In this document: in pieces, positions 1 through 5,485 of the stretch | Layout of the letters: every line of letters starts with the position of its first letter | Position numbering within the stretch: position 1 is the stretch's first letter | Assembly (NCBI GenBank): GCA_030603375.1 | Contig: JAUVXY010000087.1 | Location: forward strand, 1-6,073 | Reading direction: 5' to 3' | Length of the DNA stretch: 6,073 nt | From: Actinomycetes bacterium | GTDB taxonomy: Bacteria > Actinomycetota > Humimicrobiia > Humimicrobiales > Humimicrobiaceae | Notes under the pieces: generated by a model | What the model saw: only the letters and a program-made list of their open reading frames with translations | Told to the model about the DNA's origin: nothing | Database searches by the model: none | Translations under genes and position numbers: made by a program

Positions 1-294
1 TAAAGCTTCAATTGCTAAAATTCCTTTTTTCCTTTTTTCAAATTCAGCATGGGAATTTTCCAATCTTATAGACTCAACCAGGTTTAGCTGTGCTTCCCTT
101 AGTAACAACAATTTACTTCCCTTTAAGCTTTTCCATAATCCATCTGCACTAATTTTTCCTTTATAAAATTTTGCCATCAAAGGTTTTAACCTTTTTACAT
201 TTTCTATTTTTTCTTTCTCTTCAGGCGTTAGCTCACCAATCATAGATGTTTTTTCCATAGCAATCTCAATAGCAGTTTTTATTTTCCCATTCAT
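1..294 (-). CDS. Conserved small helical protein of unknown function (C-terminus cut off by window edge)
   Basis: The frame is open from an ATG at 294 to the left edge, giving the first 98 residues with no stop, so the gene continues outside. Its start overlaps the stop of the upstream gene (ATGA at 291-294), and a GGGGAG ribosome site sits six bases before it, so the two are very likely translated together. The protein is charged and predicted mostly helical: it begins MNGKIKTAIEIAMEKT, then has a Lys/Glu-rich segment (residues 24-37), and ends with a long amphipathic helix (about 60-95). There is no signal peptide, membrane segment or catalytic motif. The opening resembles a group of short bacterial hypothetical proteins that start 'KIKSALEIALERT'; this is recollection, not a search. 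No function can be assigned. An interaction with the product of the coupled upstream gene is inference. Confidence 0.8.
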   Translation of the reverse strand, partial: MNGKIKTAIEIAMEKTSMIGELTPEEKEKIENVKRLKPLMAKFYKGKISADGLWKSLKGSKLLLLREAQLNLVESIRLENSHAEFEKRKKGILAIEAL

Positions 295-1037
295 TTTTTA
301 CTCCCCATAAAAAATTTAAAAAATCTATCCTGATATTCTTCAAATAGTCCCCACATATCCAGTTCCTGCTTCAATTTGGATGGTTCAATATCTCCTTTTT
401 CAAATAGTTTGAATAGATTTTCTATTTCATTCCTGGCTGCAATTGGAATCCCAAAGGGATCCCTTGCAATTACCGGATGTCCCATATCACTAATTTTAAT
501 GATGCTCCTTTCCTTCAAGTCAGGCAGCTGAGAAAGATAAGCACTCCTGGTTATCATTTCCTGAACAAACTTTGATAAAGAAACATCCCAGAATTCATCA
601 ACTCCCTTGATGATGGCACAAAATGGATCACCTCTTTTTTCTATTTCACTGGCAATTTTCTTAGCTATCGTTTCTAAAGAATTTGGAACAATATTCATTT
701 TTTCAGAATCTCTTTTAAATTTTAAATTGTAAAGCAACACAGCAAGATCATTATTTTCTTGTGCAATCATTTCAAGAGCTCTCTTTGCCTTCTCGCTGAA
801 CCCTTCCACTCTAAGTATATAAGACGAAGTGATCAATTTTGGTCTTTGCCACGTTATTTTTCCTTCCCTTATAACTGTTTCAGATTCGGGCCCTTTTCCT
901 TCAAACTCAAGATATAGCGGCTCCGTCAGAATGTAATAATGAATAGTAGTTGAATCAAAAGTGGAAAGCAATTTTTGAGGTAACCTTAAAATTTCTGTGT
1001 GCTCAATTGCATATCTTATTTTTTTATCCATCTTCAT
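291..1037 (-). CDS. Conserved protein of unknown function, 248 aa
   Basis: This is a complete soluble protein with no signal peptide or membrane helix. I recognise the pattern as a conserved but uncharacterised family seen in anaerobic bacteria (recollection, not a search). The marks are an N-terminal IRYAIEHTEILRLP block with TTIHYYILTEP (residues 7-40), a central EGFSEKAKRALEMIA helix (78-92), NIVPNSLETIAKKI (115-128), and AIIKGVDEFWDVSLSKFVQE (141-160). The C-terminal segment GDIEPSKLKQELDMWGLFEEY (215-235) looks like a helical tail. No nucleotide-binding, metal-binding or catalytic motif stands out. The start at 1037 is preferred over the ATG two codons later because the AAGGAAG site lies nine bases before it. 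It lies 102 bp after the HD gene on the same strand and is translationally coupled to the partial gene at the left edge through ATGA. Cotranscription with the HD gene is possible, since no convincing terminator separates them. Confidence 0.85.
   Translation of the reverse strand: MKMDKKIRYAIEHTEILRLPQKLLSTFDSTTIHYYILTEPLYLEFEGKGPESETVIREGKITWQRPKLITSSYILRVEGFSEKAKRALEMIAQENNDLAVLLYNLKFKRDSEKMNIVPNSLETIAKKIASEIEKRGDPFCAIIKGVDEFWDVSLSKFVQEMITRSAYLSQLPDLKERSIIKISDMGHPVIARDPFGIPIAARNEIENLFKLFEKGDIEPSKLKQELDMWGLFEEYQDRFFKFFMGSKK
301..306 (-). promoter_or_regulatory. Ribosome binding site of the left-edge gene
   Basis: The minus strand reads GGGGAG, then six bases, then ATG at 294. The site lies inside the last codons of the upstream gene. 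It supports choosing the ATG that overlaps the upstream stop rather than the next in-frame ATG at codon 13. Another ATG at 290 is out of frame and meets a stop after three codons. Confidence 0.6.
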
Positions 1038-1046
1038 AATATACCG

Positions 1047-1054
1047 CTTCCTTT
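1047..1054 (-). promoter_or_regulatory. Ribosome binding site of the 248-aa conserved protein
   Basis: The minus strand reads AAAGGAAG, followed by nine bases and ATG at 1037. The second ATG, two codons later, would be about 15 bases away, so this site decides for the upstream start. Confidence 0.5.
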
Positions 1055-1139
1055 TTCTATATAACTGTGTGTTATTACTATTCCCGGCAACTTAGCTATT
1101 TAATTACTTTTGCCAACTGCAAAAATTTTTCCATACATT

Positions 1140-2261
1140 TTAATCAAAATCTGCGTATATTTCACCAAAGTTAATACCAGAGATAATTTTTGATTTATAT
1201 TTTTCACTCAGGCTGATCTTTGCATACAGCATATCTTCATTCTGTATCCCATTATTTAAAGATAAGTATGCCTCAATAAACGCAGCCAGGTCATCAGCTC
1301 CTTTTACAAGTTCCCCATCTCTTACATCAGTGTTGGAAAACTCATCTTCGGTAAACATCCTAATATCCGAGTGCCATTGTTTTGGAATCAGCTTATAGAT
1401 TTTTTTCTCCATTTCCTGCTGTTCATATTCCTTTATAATATCATAAAGACCCTCAACAGATTTTTTTACAGGATTAATTATATCCCGGGTTAAGACTTCG
1501 GGCAAATCATGAAAAAGTCCGGTAAAATAGTTATTTACGCATCTTTCCCTATCTGCTTTTGTTAGATAAGAAAATAGATAAGACAATATTGCAACAATCA
1601 GCATGTGTCCAAGAACTGATGTTTTGGGAACCCTGTACAAATGGCTCCAGCGTATTTGAAAACGCAGCTGTCCGCATATATTCACAAAATCTGTTAGCTG
1701 TTTTGAGCCAAGAATTTTTTTCATGCTTTTTAAGTCGCTGTACTTTTCCTGTTTTAGCTGAATGCTCTTGCTGATTTCATTATTTTGATAACCACCGGGA
1801 TTTCCTCTTTTAATAATATCAAACTCCCATTTAGTAACATAAAAATGTGCGGCATCGACAATCCTCTGGTTTATGTCTTCCTCATCACTCATAAGAAAAC
1901 TTTCAAAGCGTTTGCAAAAGTCATCGCCTAAATGAGAAATAATAGGGCTTATTTTATTAAAGACCCATTGATTCAGCTGCCTGTACTCTTTATTGTTTTC
2001 TTTTATCTTATGGAACAAAGGAGGCTTCAAATCAGTCAGCACTATCCTCTGAAGAAATTCAAACAATCCTGTCTCAATTATTTTTATCCAGTCAATATCT
2101 TTTCCATTTATATCTTCCTCACATTTTCCCAATACATAAGCAACTATCATTTTATGGGCCTGCTTGTCCAGCTCTGTAAGTTCTACAATACGTATCTGGT
2201 CGTTCCACCTTTGCATGCTGGCAGCTTCATAAATTTTTAGTAACAGCGGCTTTCTTATCAT
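1140..2261 (-). CDS. HD-domain phosphohydrolase, YfbR-like, with duplicated HD fold
   Basis: This 373-residue cytoplasmic protein has a C-terminal half matching YfbR-type 5'-deoxynucleotidases, metal-dependent HD enzymes that remove phosphate from (deoxy)nucleoside monophosphates. Visible residues are R204-W205, H219 (VLGHM), H251-D252 and E255 with D260 in FHDLPEVLTRDI, the following NPVKKS, and D323 in VKGADDLAAF. From R204 to H219 the spacing equals that of E. coli YfbR (R18 to H33, from memory). The N-terminal half (about 1-190) looks like a second, degenerate copy: H36 and TGLF (64-67) lie exactly 183 residues before H219 and TGLF (247-250), but HD is replaced by E68-F69. YfbR has about 199 residues, so the length fits two copies. 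Long versions of this HD family exist in other bacteria, as I recall. The start is supported by AAAAGGT upstream. Actual substrate is unknown; nucleotide-pool housekeeping is the family-based guess. Confidence 0.88.
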   Translation of the reverse strand: MIRKPLLLKIYEAASMQRWNDQIRIVELTELDKQAHKMIVAYVLGKCEEDINGKDIDWIKIIETGLFEFLQRIVLTDLKPPLFHKIKENNKEYRQLNQWVFNKISPIISHLGDDFCKRFESFLMSDEEDINQRIVDAAHFYVTKWEFDIIKRGNPGGYQNNEISKSIQLKQEKYSDLKSMKKILGSKQLTDFVNICGQLRFQIRWSHLYRVPKTSVLGHMLIVAILSYLFSYLTKADRERCVNNYFTGLFHDLPEVLTRDIINPVKKSVEGLYDIIKEYEQQEMEKKIYKLIPKQWHSDIRMFTEDEFSNTDVRDGELVKGADDLAAFIEAYLSLNNGIQNEDMLYAKISLSEKYKSKIISGINFGEIYADFD

Positions 2262-2265
2262 AGAT

Positions 2266-2272
2266 ACCTTTT
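2266..2272 (-). promoter_or_regulatory. Ribosome binding site of the HD-domain gene
   Basis: The minus strand reads AAAAGGT, with four bases between it and the ATG at 2261 (AGG ends about five to six bases before it). This is one of the clearer Shine-Dalgarno sites in the window. Confidence 0.6.
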
Positions 2273-2381
2273 ATCTGTTTAAATAATATTAGCTTTTGTG
2301 TAAAATTATATAACTTTTATATTTATAGACAATCTTAAATTTCTGCTAATTGCCGGATTTCTAATTTATTTTTAATGTTAT

Positions 2382-2410
2382 ATTATAAATAGTATAATAA
2401 TCTATGTTAA
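2382..2410 (-). promoter_or_regulatory. Predicted sigma-70-type promoter for the HD-domain gene
   Basis: On the minus strand a TTAACA -35 box (2405-2410, one mismatch to TTGACA) is followed by a 17-base spacer and a perfect TATAAT -10 box (2382-2387). Transcription would begin near 2375, giving a leader of about 115 bases before the ATG at 2261. The region is very AT-rich, so chance -10 boxes are common, but the combination with correct spacing is the best promoter seen in the window. Confidence 0.5.
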
Positions 2411-2493
2411 GACATATAAAAATACAAATATTTTAATTTTAGCCTTAATTATTTCTATAAAGTTTATTTTAATAAAAAAAGTATTATTTAAAA

Positions 2494-2859
2494 ATGCCTC
2501 AGGAAAAAAAGTTTTATAACAAAAGAAAAACAAAGCTGCTGAGAGAGTTGGAAAGAATAATTTCTGAAATAGAAGAACTCAACATAGAAAAAGCAATACT
2601 GTTTGGTTCCATAGCAAGCGGAAACATCCACAACCTGAGTGATATTGACCTTATAATCATTAAAAAAACTAAGAAAAGATTCCTTGAGAGACTGGATGAA
2701 TTCTATTCTCACCTGAAACCAAGATGTGCAATTGACATACTTGTTTACACCCCTGAAGAATTCTCTTGCCTGATTAAGACTAATAATTTTATAAAAAGTG
2801 CAACCAAAAGTGGAAAAGTAGTCTATGAAAAAGCAAAAAAGGATAGCAGGAGCACTTAG
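2494..2859 (+). CDS. Minimal nucleotidyltransferase (MNT / pol-beta-like) of a HEPN-MNT pair
   Basis: This 121-residue protein has the nucleotidyltransferase signature intact: G38-S39, ten residues, then D50-I-D52 (SDIDLIII), and the third carboxylate D81 in AIDILVYTPEEF. Such small proteins transfer a nucleotide from an NTP to a target using two metal ions; in studied HEPN-MNT modules (such as MntA-HepT) the target is the HEPN partner, which is thereby silenced. A basic helical N-terminus (about 1-30) precedes the core. The gene overlaps the next by 35 bases. No Shine-Dalgarno site precedes the ATG, only an A/T-rich stretch, and no other ATG occurs before the catalytic core. Activity on the neighbour is inference from gene pairing and intact catalytic residues. 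It could equally be part of a non-toxic HEPN/MNT pair of the HI0073/HI0074 kind. Confidence 0.88.
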   Translation: MPQEKKFYNKRKTKLLRELERIISEIEELNIEKAILFGSIASGNIHNLSDIDLIIIKKTKKRFLERLDEFYSHLKPRCAIDILVYTPEEFSCLIKTNNFIKSATKSGKVVYEKAKKDSRST

Positions 2860-3241
2860 ATGGCTGCTTCAGTCTGAACAGGATTTAGATGATGCTAAAT
2901 TTAATCTATCTGGCAGCAGATATAATGTAGCATGCTTTTTGGCTCAGCACTCTTCAGAAAAAATACTGAAAGCATATTTGTTTAGAAAAGGTGCCTATTC
3001 TGTATGGGGGCATTCTGTGGCCGATTTGTGTGATGATGCTACAAAATATGACATGGGTTTTGAAAAACTGTTTTCAATTGCAGGTCCTCTTGATATGTAT
3101 TACATGCCTACAAGATATCCTGACAGCCTTCCTGAAGGTATCCCCTCCAAAGCTTTTATAGAAGAAGATGCAAGGCGTGCCATAGATATGGCAGAAAAAA
3201 TTATGGATTTTGTAAAATCTAAAGAAAATTTTATGAAATAG
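2825..3241 (+). CDS. HEPN-domain protein, partner of the nucleotidyltransferase
   Basis: This is a 138-residue all-helical protein of the HEPN family (COG2250-like pattern). Landmarks are the N-terminal RWLLQSEQDLDDAKFNL helix (12-28), CFLAQHSSEKILKAYL (37-52), the GHSVADL helix (62-68), and a late TRYPDSLPEG segment (96-105) followed by a final helix. HEPN proteins bind nucleotides or RNA, and toxin members are ribonucleases with an Rx4-6H motif. Here the candidate Arg-His pairs (R32/H42, R54/H63) are too far apart, so an RNase role is not supported. The ATG lies inside the end of the nucleotidyltransferase gene (35-base overlap, +1 frame). The next in-frame ATG is residue 92, and the conserved first helix begins by residue 12, so the overlap seems real. 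No good ribosome site is visible, which suggests coupling to translation of the upstream gene. Confidence 0.87.
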   Translation: MKKQKRIAGALRWLLQSEQDLDDAKFNLSGSRYNVACFLAQHSSEKILKAYLFRKGAYSVWGHSVADLCDDATKYDMGFEKLFSIAGPLDMYYMPTRYPDSLPEGIPSKAFIEEDARRAIDMAEKIMDFVKSKENFMK

Positions 3242-3366
3242 CTTTTACATAAAATATACCTTAGGCTCATCTGTAAAAACTTCTTCCCATGCTCATACCA
3301 GCGAAATTTACCATTTTTATCCTGCCTCCCACCTAATCAGTCATTCTAACTTAAGAAGCTTTGATG

Positions 3367-3372
3367 TATAAT
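3367..3372 (+). promoter_or_regulatory. Candidate -10 box upstream of the ligase-racemase operon
   Basis: A perfect TATAAT lies 74 bases before the ligase ATG. The -35 at 17-base spacing (TTCTAA, 3344-3349) matches the consensus at only three of six positions. If used, transcription would begin near 3379, exactly where the hairpin starts, so the hairpin would form the 5' end of the message. Confidence 0.35.
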
Positions 3373-3378
3373 GTTTTT

Positions 3379-3407
3379 AACTGTAGGGGCTTACCCTATA
3401 GTTTTTT
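3379..3407 (+). terminator. Rho-independent terminator-like hairpin, or 5' leader hairpin
   Basis: A ten-pair stem (AACTGTAGGG with CCCTATAGTT, one G-U pair) closes a five-base GCTTA loop and runs directly into a T-rich tract (3402-3407). It works as a terminator only on the plus strand, where it would end the nucleotidyltransferase-HEPN transcript about 140 bases after the HEPN stop. It also lies just 39 bases before the ligase ATG, so an attenuator or a transcript-stabilising 5' hairpin for the next operon is possible. Confidence 0.65.
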
Positions 3408-3445
3408 AAATTATATCAACACATAAAATTTTAGGTTATATAGAA

Positions 3446-4432
3446 ATGACAACAATCAAAATTGGCCTGTTAAACAAAAAAAGAGGGAATTTTAAAATAC
3501 AAGAAAAATTTGTAGGCATAGATAATGTAGCTGACGAAACATATAAAGAAGTTGCCCACCACAAACAAGCACTGCTTGATGCCGGGTATGAAGTATGTGT
3601 AATTAACTGGGGTGAATCTTTTATTAAAGATTTGAAAGACAGCAAAGTCGATTTAGTGTTTAATGTTTCAAGCATGGCAGAAGCTGCTATATTAGAAGAG
3701 CTTGAAATACCTTTTGTAGGATCAGATACTACTGCAATTGCTGTTGCAGCAGATAAATCACTATCAAAAAAAATATGGGAAAGTGAAAGATTGCAAACTT
3801 CTCCTTTTCGTGTGGCAAAATTTGTAAAAGATTGTTCTGCATTTAAAGATAACCCGCCCTTTGATTATCCTTTGTTTGTCAAACCTATTGCAGGCAGAGG
3901 AAGTGCGGGAATTGATGACAGCTCTGTTGTTAAAAATTATGAGCAGCTTGTAAAAAGTGTTGAAGAAAGATTAAATACAATAGAGCAACCTGTTTTAATT
4001 GAAAAGTTTTTGCGAGGAACAGAAATTACTATTGGCATAATAGGCAGTGAAAATGATATTAAAGTACTCCCGCCACTTGAAATTTCCTTTAATGGATCTA
4101 CAAATTTTTTAACGTTTGATAAAAAAGAATTTGACAGCGATGATTTCTATTGTCCAGCCAGACTGGATGATGAAGATATGTATAAAATCAAAGAATTGGC
4201 AAAAAAAGCTTATATGGCCATTGGCTTTAAAGATTATGGCCGGATTGATACTGTCTTAACCAAAGAAGGTCCTTATTTTTTGGAAAGTAATTCTTTTGCA
4301 GGACTGATGTGTACGCCAAAAGAAAAACCACGTAGTTACATTGGTTTTATGGCTGTTGCAAATGGCATGAGTGCTCCAGACTTAATTGATGAAATTGTAA
4401 AATCAGCTTTAAAAAGATATAAAATAATTTAA
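3446..4432 (+). CDS. D-Ala-D-Ala-ligase-like ATP-grasp enzyme
   Basis: This 328-residue cytoplasmic protein has the Ddl order of motifs. They are DLVFNVS (69-75), an IPFVGSD turn (88-94) followed by DKSLSKK (103-109), the ATP-lysine strand PLFVKPIAGRGSAGI (142-156, K146), LIEKFLRGTEITIGIIG (184-200), and the metal-binding GRIDTV (D268) and FLESNS (E280, N282). Ddl enzymes use ATP to join two D-amino acids for peptidoglycan; length fits. Three substrate-side features differ from classical Ddl. The N-terminal GGxSxE-VS loop is missing. The HGxxGEDG loop is replaced by a short NVSSMAEAAI. The usual NxxPGM after the metal ligands is NSFAGL. ATP-dependent ligation is therefore well supported and D-Ala-D-Ala as product is not. 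The gene overlaps the racemase gene by one base (TAATG). Only a weak AGG (3433-3435) serves as ribosome site. Confidence 0.87.
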   Translation: MTTIKIGLLNKKRGNFKIQEKFVGIDNVADETYKEVAHHKQALLDAGYEVCVINWGESFIKDLKDSKVDLVFNVSSMAEAAILEELEIPFVGSDTTAIAVAADKSLSKKIWESERLQTSPFRVAKFVKDCSAFKDNPPFDYPLFVKPIAGRGSAGIDDSSVVKNYEQLVKSVEERLNTIEQPVLIEKFLRGTEITIGIIGSENDIKVLPPLEISFNGSTNFLTFDKKEFDSDDFYCPARLDDEDMYKIKELAKKAYMAIGFKDYGRIDTVLTKEGPYFLESNSFAGLMCTPKEKPRSYIGFMAVANGMSAPDLIDEIVKSALKRYKII

Positions 4433-5484
4433 TGCCCAGATTAGAAATAAATATAAATAAAATAAAGCACAACGCTAAAACGTTAAAAGAAGAATTTGCA
4501 AAAAAAGGTATCACTATTACTTCAGTAATAAAGGGGGTGGCAGGATCTCCTGAAATTGCAAATGCAATACTTGAGTGTGGAATCACCACTATAGCAGTTT
4601 CTCTGGTTCAAGACATTAAAAAAATGAAAGAATTTGGTGTGAAAGCAGAATTTTTACTTACACGCCTGCCTATGCACACCGAAGTTTTCGATGTTGTTAA
4701 ATATGCTGATATAAGCTTAAACTCTGAAATATCAACAGTTAAATTATTATCCAAACATTCCTTAAAACAAGGTAAAAAACATAAAGTAGTTTTGATGCTG
4801 GAATTAGGCGACCTAAGAGAAGGCATATTGCCTGAAGATATAGACTCTGTTGTTGAACAAACCATACCGCTTGAAGGCATTGAACTATATGGAATAGGCA
4901 CAAATCTCGCTTGTTTTGGGGGGATTAAACCATCAGAGAAAAATATGGCTGAATTATCTCAAATAGCAGACCGCATTCAAGAAAAATACCATATAAAACT
5001 ACCTGTAGTGTCAGGTGGAAATTCAGCAAATTATGAATGGCTTTTGAAAACAGATAATACTGGAAATATCAATAATTTAAGAATTGGAGAAGCTATCCTG
5101 CTGGGCAGAGAAACTCTACATAGAAATAGAATCCCAAATTTATATATCGATGCATTTACTTTAGTATGCGAGGTAATAGAAAGCAAATTAAAGCCTTCAC
5201 TGCCTTATGGTGACAAATGTCAAAATGCATTTGGTTATAAACCTGAATTTACAGACATTGGAAATATTAATCGAGTAATTGTTGGGATTGGAGAACAAAG
5301 CGTTGACACAAAAGCTATAAAACCCAGAATCAAAGCTAGCATAATTGGAGCAAGTAGCGATCATTTAATTTTACACGTAAAAAACAAGTGTATTGAAGTA
5401 GGAAGTGAGATACGATTTGATGTTAAATATTCGGCATTGCTCAGGTTATCAACTTCACCTTATGTAAAGAAAGTATTTATTTAA
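4432..5484 (+). CDS. Alanine/ornithine racemase family PLP enzyme (fold type III)
   Basis: This 350-residue protein has an N-terminal alanine-racemase-type barrel and matches, from memory, the ornithine racemase (Orr) group better than classical Alr. K34 in TSVIKGVAGSPEIA is the expected PLP lysine. Orr-like blocks follow: RLPMHTEVFDVVKYADISLN (78-97), LELGDLREGI (122-131), IGTNLACFGGIKPS (155-168), SGGNSANY (194-201, phosphate-binding type), RIGEAILLGRET (217-228) and GASSDHLIL (306-314). The enzyme should interconvert L- and D-forms of an amino acid in the cytoplasm; which one cannot be read from sequence. It is translated from an ATG sharing one base with the ligase stop, with no ribosome site of its own, so expression is coupled to the ligase. 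No ornithine aminomutase genes are in view, which weakens a purely ornithine-degrading role. Supplying a D-amino acid to the ligase is the simplest inference. Confidence 0.87.
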   Translation: MPRLEININKIKHNAKTLKEEFAKKGITITSVIKGVAGSPEIANAILECGITTIAVSLVQDIKKMKEFGVKAEFLLTRLPMHTEVFDVVKYADISLNSEISTVKLLSKHSLKQGKKHKVVLMLELGDLREGILPEDIDSVVEQTIPLEGIELYGIGTNLACFGGIKPSEKNMAELSQIADRIQEKYHIKLPVVSGGNSANYEWLLKTDNTGNINNLRIGEAILLGRETLHRNRIPNLYIDAFTLVCEVIESKLKPSLPYGDKCQNAFGYKPEFTDIGNINRVIVGIGEQSVDTKAIKPRIKASIIGASSDHLILHVKNKCIEVGSEIRFDVKYSALLRLSTSPYVKKVFI

Positions 5485-5485
5485 T

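Larger units (their letters stand above)
2262..2493. other. Divergent intergenic region, extremely AT-rich
   Basis: These 232 bases separate the minus-strand HD gene from the plus-strand nucleotidyltransferase gene. They hold the predicted HD promoter. For the plus-strand genes there are only weak candidates: TATAAT at 2393-2398 with a poor -35, and TATAAA at 2456-2461 with TTAATT at 2433-2438 (17-base spacing). No gene-like open frame, RNA gene or long inverted repeat was found. Confidence 0.6.
3242..3445. other. Intergenic region between the HEPN gene and the ligase-racemase operon
   Basis: These 204 bases hold a hairpin with U-tract near the right end and a TATAAT just before it. The part from about 3265 to 3340 is less AT-rich than its surroundings and carries a tiny minus-strand frame (3267-3314) with a good ribosome-site-like sequence. 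I saw no T-box core, no recognisable riboswitch and no tRNA. Confidence 0.55.

Noticed and set aside
1108..1130. Hairpin TTTTGC/GCAAAA followed by ATTTTT between the HD gene and the 248-aa gene
   Set aside because: The U-tract is on the plus strand, where no gene needs ending. Read on the minus strand no U-tract follows the stem, and the stem has only two G-C pairs.
1559..1774. Plus-strand open frame of 71 codons inside the HD gene
   Set aside because: It is antisense to a clearly recognised protein, with no family resemblance and no ribosome site.
1932..2240. Plus-strand open frame of 102 codons inside the HD gene
   Set aside because: It is antisense to the N-terminal half of the HD protein. 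Its hydrophobic look follows from reading AT-rich coding sequence backwards.
2488..2712. Minus-strand open frame opposite the nucleotidyltransferase gene
   Set aside because: The plus strand here has an intact GSx10DxD site, and the minus frame resembles nothing.
2494..3241. Confident MntA-HepT toxin-antitoxin call
   Set aside because: The HEPN protein has no RX4HXY motif, so only a HEPN-MNT pair of unknown activity is claimed.
3242..3445. T-box or amino-acid riboswitch controlling the ligase-racemase operon
   Set aside because: There is no T-box core sequence and no second structure able to compete with the hairpin, so only a terminator or leader hairpin is claimed.
4347..4901. Two minus-strand open frames opposite the ligase end and racemase start
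   Set aside because: They are shadows of well-supported enzymes, with no motifs and no promoter or ribosome site.
4432..5484. Classical alanine racemase (alr)
   Set aside because: The blocks LELGDLREGI, IGTNLACFGGI and GASSDHLIL match the alanine/ornithine racemase group, and the usual C-terminal catalytic tyrosine motif of Alr is not evident.
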